Shown: positions 22,112-23,612 of the stretch, piece after piece
Position numbering within the stretch: the stretch's first letter is position 1
How the letters are laid out: each line of letters starts with the position of its first letter
Assembly (NCBI GenBank): GCA_035255485.1
Contig: DATEZO010000238.1
Location: 1-23,612 of the forward strand
DNA: 23,612 nucleotides
DNA from: DATEZO01 sp035255485
Lineage (GTDB): Bacteria; Pseudomonadota; Gammaproteobacteria; Burkholderiales; Burkholderiaceae_D
Direction: 5' to 3'
Made by a program: the position numbers and the translations under genes
The notes under the pieces: model-generated
Told to the model about the DNA's origin: nothing
Seen by the model: the letters and a program-made list of their open reading frames with translations, nothing else
Database searches by the model: none

Positions 22112-22765
22112 TCATTCCACATCCGGCTGCATCGCCGCGGAAGCCCTGAGAAAGGCATCGAGCTTCAGGCAAGTATCATTGATGCGCATAATGACAGGCA
22201 TTCCCGACAGATCGCAATTGAAGCGCTGCGCATTTGCAATCTGCGGAATCAGGAAACAATCCGCTAGAGACGGCGTATCGCCATAACAAAATGCACCTAC
22301 CCGGCTATTGCTGGCGAGCCTTGCCTCGATCGTAGCCAATCCTTGCTCGCACCAGTGCCGATACCATGCGTTCTTATTGTCTTCGCTGACTTTCAGATCA
22401 TGCACAAGATAGCGCAGTATGCGCAAATTGTTCAAGGGATGGATTTCGCAGGCAATTGATAGTGCAATTGCCCGCACATATGCCCGGTCCAATGCGGATC
22501 GCGGCAAGAGCGGAGGTTCCGGATAGACTTCTTCCAGATATTCAATAATGGCAAGCGACTGGGTAAGCGCAGTTGTGTCAGCCGCATCATCGATCAAGGC
22601 GGGCACCAGCATGTCCGGATTCAGTGACCGATATTCCGGCGTATATTGTTCACCGCCATTTTTCACCAGATGAATCGGCACGATATCATACGCAAGTCCT
22701 TTCAAATTGAGCGCAATCCGCACGCGGTACGAGGCGGAACTACGGAAATAGCTATAGAGTTTCAT
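22112..22765 (-). CDS. maiA: Maleylacetoacetate/maleylpyruvate isomerase, zeta-class GST
   Basis: 217 residues, standard for the family. It isomerises the cis ring-cleavage product (maleylacetoacetate or maleylpyruvate) to the trans form using glutathione. The N-terminal thioredoxin-like domain begins MKLYSYFRSSASYRVRIALNLKGL, matching the zeta-class SSxxxRVRIAL motif; the position often Cys is Ala11. Gln69-Ser70 in TQSLAIIEYLEE contact glutathione. The C-terminal helical domain contains GDTPSLADCFLIPQ. It lies 85 bp downstream of a fumarylpyruvate-hydrolase-like gene on the same strand, the usual isomerase-hydrolase pairing. The short partner favours gentisate over homogentisate catabolism. 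Confidence 0.9.
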   Translation of the reverse strand: MKLYSYFRSSASYRVRIALNLKGLAYDIVPIHLVKNGGEQYTPEYRSLNPDMLVPALIDDAADTTALTQSLAIIEYLEEVYPEPPLLPRSALDRAYVRAIALSIACEIHPLNNLRILRYLVHDLKVSEDNKNAWYRHWCEQGLATIEARLASNSRVGAFCYGDTPSLADCFLIPQIANAQRFNCDLSGMPVIMRINDTCLKLDAFLRASAAMQPDVE

Positions 22766-22850
22766 GCTTCATTTCCCATGCGGGTCTAATCGTCCATCCA
22801 TCAATCGCGCATATCGGCATTCATCCACGATATATGTCAATGCACACGAA

Positions 22851-23546
22851 TCACTTTATCCTGACACGCAATTCACCCAGGCCGTCGATTGAACACTCCA
22901 GTAAATCACCGCGCTTGACGGCAGCAACACCTTCCGGCGTGCCCGTAAAGATAAGATCGCCCGGTTGCAATTCATAATATTTCGACAGATGTTCGATGGT
23001 TTCAGCAACATTCCATATGAGCTTGCCGATATCACTTTTCTGGCGCGGCACACCGTTGACGTTCAACGCAATCGTACCGCGCGTAATCCATCCGGTTTCA
23101 GCGACAGGATGAATTGGTGCAATCGGCGCTGAATAATCAAACCCTTTGCCTGTGCACCATGGCCGACCAAGCTTTTTCGCTTCTCCCTGCAAATCCCGGC
23201 GAGTCATATCGAGGCCGATCGCATAGCCCCATACATGCTGTGGCGCATCAGCAGCAGAAATTTCCCTGCCGCTTTTACCGATGGCAACAACCAGCTCGAT
23301 TTCATGATGCAAATCGCTGGTCATTGGGGGATAAGGCATTTCTCCAATCACCCCGTCGGATATCGGCAATATTGCATCCGCGGGTTTCATGAAAAAAAAC
23401 GGCGCCTCACGGCCAGTAGCACCCATTTCCTTCGCATGTTCGACGTAATTGCGACCCACGCAATAGATGCGATGTACAGGGAACAATGCACTGTTTCCGG
23501 CAACGGGAACACCCGCTGGAGTCTGCGGGGTAAAAACGAATTGCAT
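22851..23546 (-). CDS. Fumarylpyruvate hydrolase-like FAH family protein
   Basis: 231 residues, a single compact FAH domain without the long N-terminal domain of tyrosine-pathway FAH (about 420 residues). It matches NagK-type fumarylpyruvate hydrolases, which split fumarylpyruvate to fumarate and pyruvate, the last step of gentisate degradation. Visible features are YCVGRNYVEHAKEMG at 28-42, FFMKPADA, metal ligands Glu82 and Glu84 in LHHEIELVVAIG, Asp113, and TGTPEGV at 201-207. GGAG lies 6-7 bases before the ATG (AGGAGAGATC). It probably forms an operon with the isomerase gene. The upstream gene, perhaps gentisate dioxygenase, is outside the window. Other FAH substrates cannot be excluded. 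Confidence 0.87.
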   Translation of the reverse strand: MQFVFTPQTPAGVPVAGNSALFPVHRIYCVGRNYVEHAKEMGATGREAPFFFMKPADAILPISDGVIGEMPYPPMTSDLHHEIELVVAIGKSGREISAADAPQHVWGYAIGLDMTRRDLQGEAKKLGRPWCTGKGFDYSAPIAPIHPVAETGWITRGTIALNVNGVPRQKSDIGKLIWNVAETIEHLSKYYELQPGDLIFTGTPEGVAAVKRGDLLECSIDGLGELRVRIK

Positions 23547-23586
23547 GATCTCTCCTTGTATTGTTCGATTATCCTGGCGACGGACG

Positions 23587-23612
23587 CTACACCTTCATCG
23601 GCAGGATCACCA
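23587..23612 (-). CDS. Possible C-terminal end of an upstream gene
   Basis: On the minus strand one frame reads VILPMKV and then stops (TAG at 23589-23587), 40 bp before the next start. A different frame is open but runs on into the hydrolase gene. It would be the last codons of an operon gene beyond the right edge. Too short to identify. Confidence 0.25.

Overview
This window looks like ordinary chromosome from a betaproteobacterium of the order Burkholderiales. The protein sequences and the gene order zapB-like/zapA, then 6S RNA, then an EVE-domain gene fit Oxalobacteraceae (Herminiimonas or Janthinobacterium type) best. That placement is inference from recall; no search was run. The DNA is moderate in GC and evenly coding. 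I see no insertion sequence, prophage, integrase, CRISPR array or toxin-antitoxin pair.

Layout, left to right. (1) 1-2869, minus strand: the start of aceF and all of aceE, the E2 and E1 parts of pyruvate dehydrogenase. (2) 3181-6105, plus strand: folD and a prlC-type M3 oligopeptidase, 3 bp apart. (3) 6302-7861, plus strand: an exported DUF4124-glutaredoxin protein, then holC (DNA polymerase III chi) overlapping a small helical protein. (4) 7996-11325: dadA (D-amino acid dehydrogenase), a convergent Lrp/AsnC regulator, and a divergent branched-chain-amino-acid binding protein, which form an amino-acid use cluster. (5) 11472-12155: a small periplasmic cytochrome c and a short Trp-rich membrane protein. 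(6) 12213-17459: ilvD on minus, divergent from a LysR regulator that abuts lgt and is followed by a malonyl-CoA synthetase (matB-like). (7) 17481-19587, minus: a cell-division pair (zapB-like, zapA), then 6S RNA with its own promoter and terminator, then an EVE-domain gene and a TSUP permease. (8) 19762-19837: tRNA-Ala(CGC) with promoter and terminator, followed by about 750 bp with no convincing gene. (9) 20626-23612: a glycine-zipper envelope protein, a FAH-family hydrolase, and on minus a zeta-class GST isomerase with a fumarylpyruvate-hydrolase-like protein, which suggests gentisate-type aromatic catabolism continuing past the right edge.

Several start codons were moved inward from the longest open frame (Lrp, cytochrome c, Trp-rich protein, ilvD, EVE protein, zapB-like), using Shine-Dalgarno spacing or family N-termini.

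I did not find a clear new multi-gene system. The best leads are non-coding: the 6S RNA gene, a possible leaderless zapB-like start, nested inverted repeats between zapB and tRNA-Ala, a stem-loop in the ilvD leader, and the gene-poor stretch after the tRNA.
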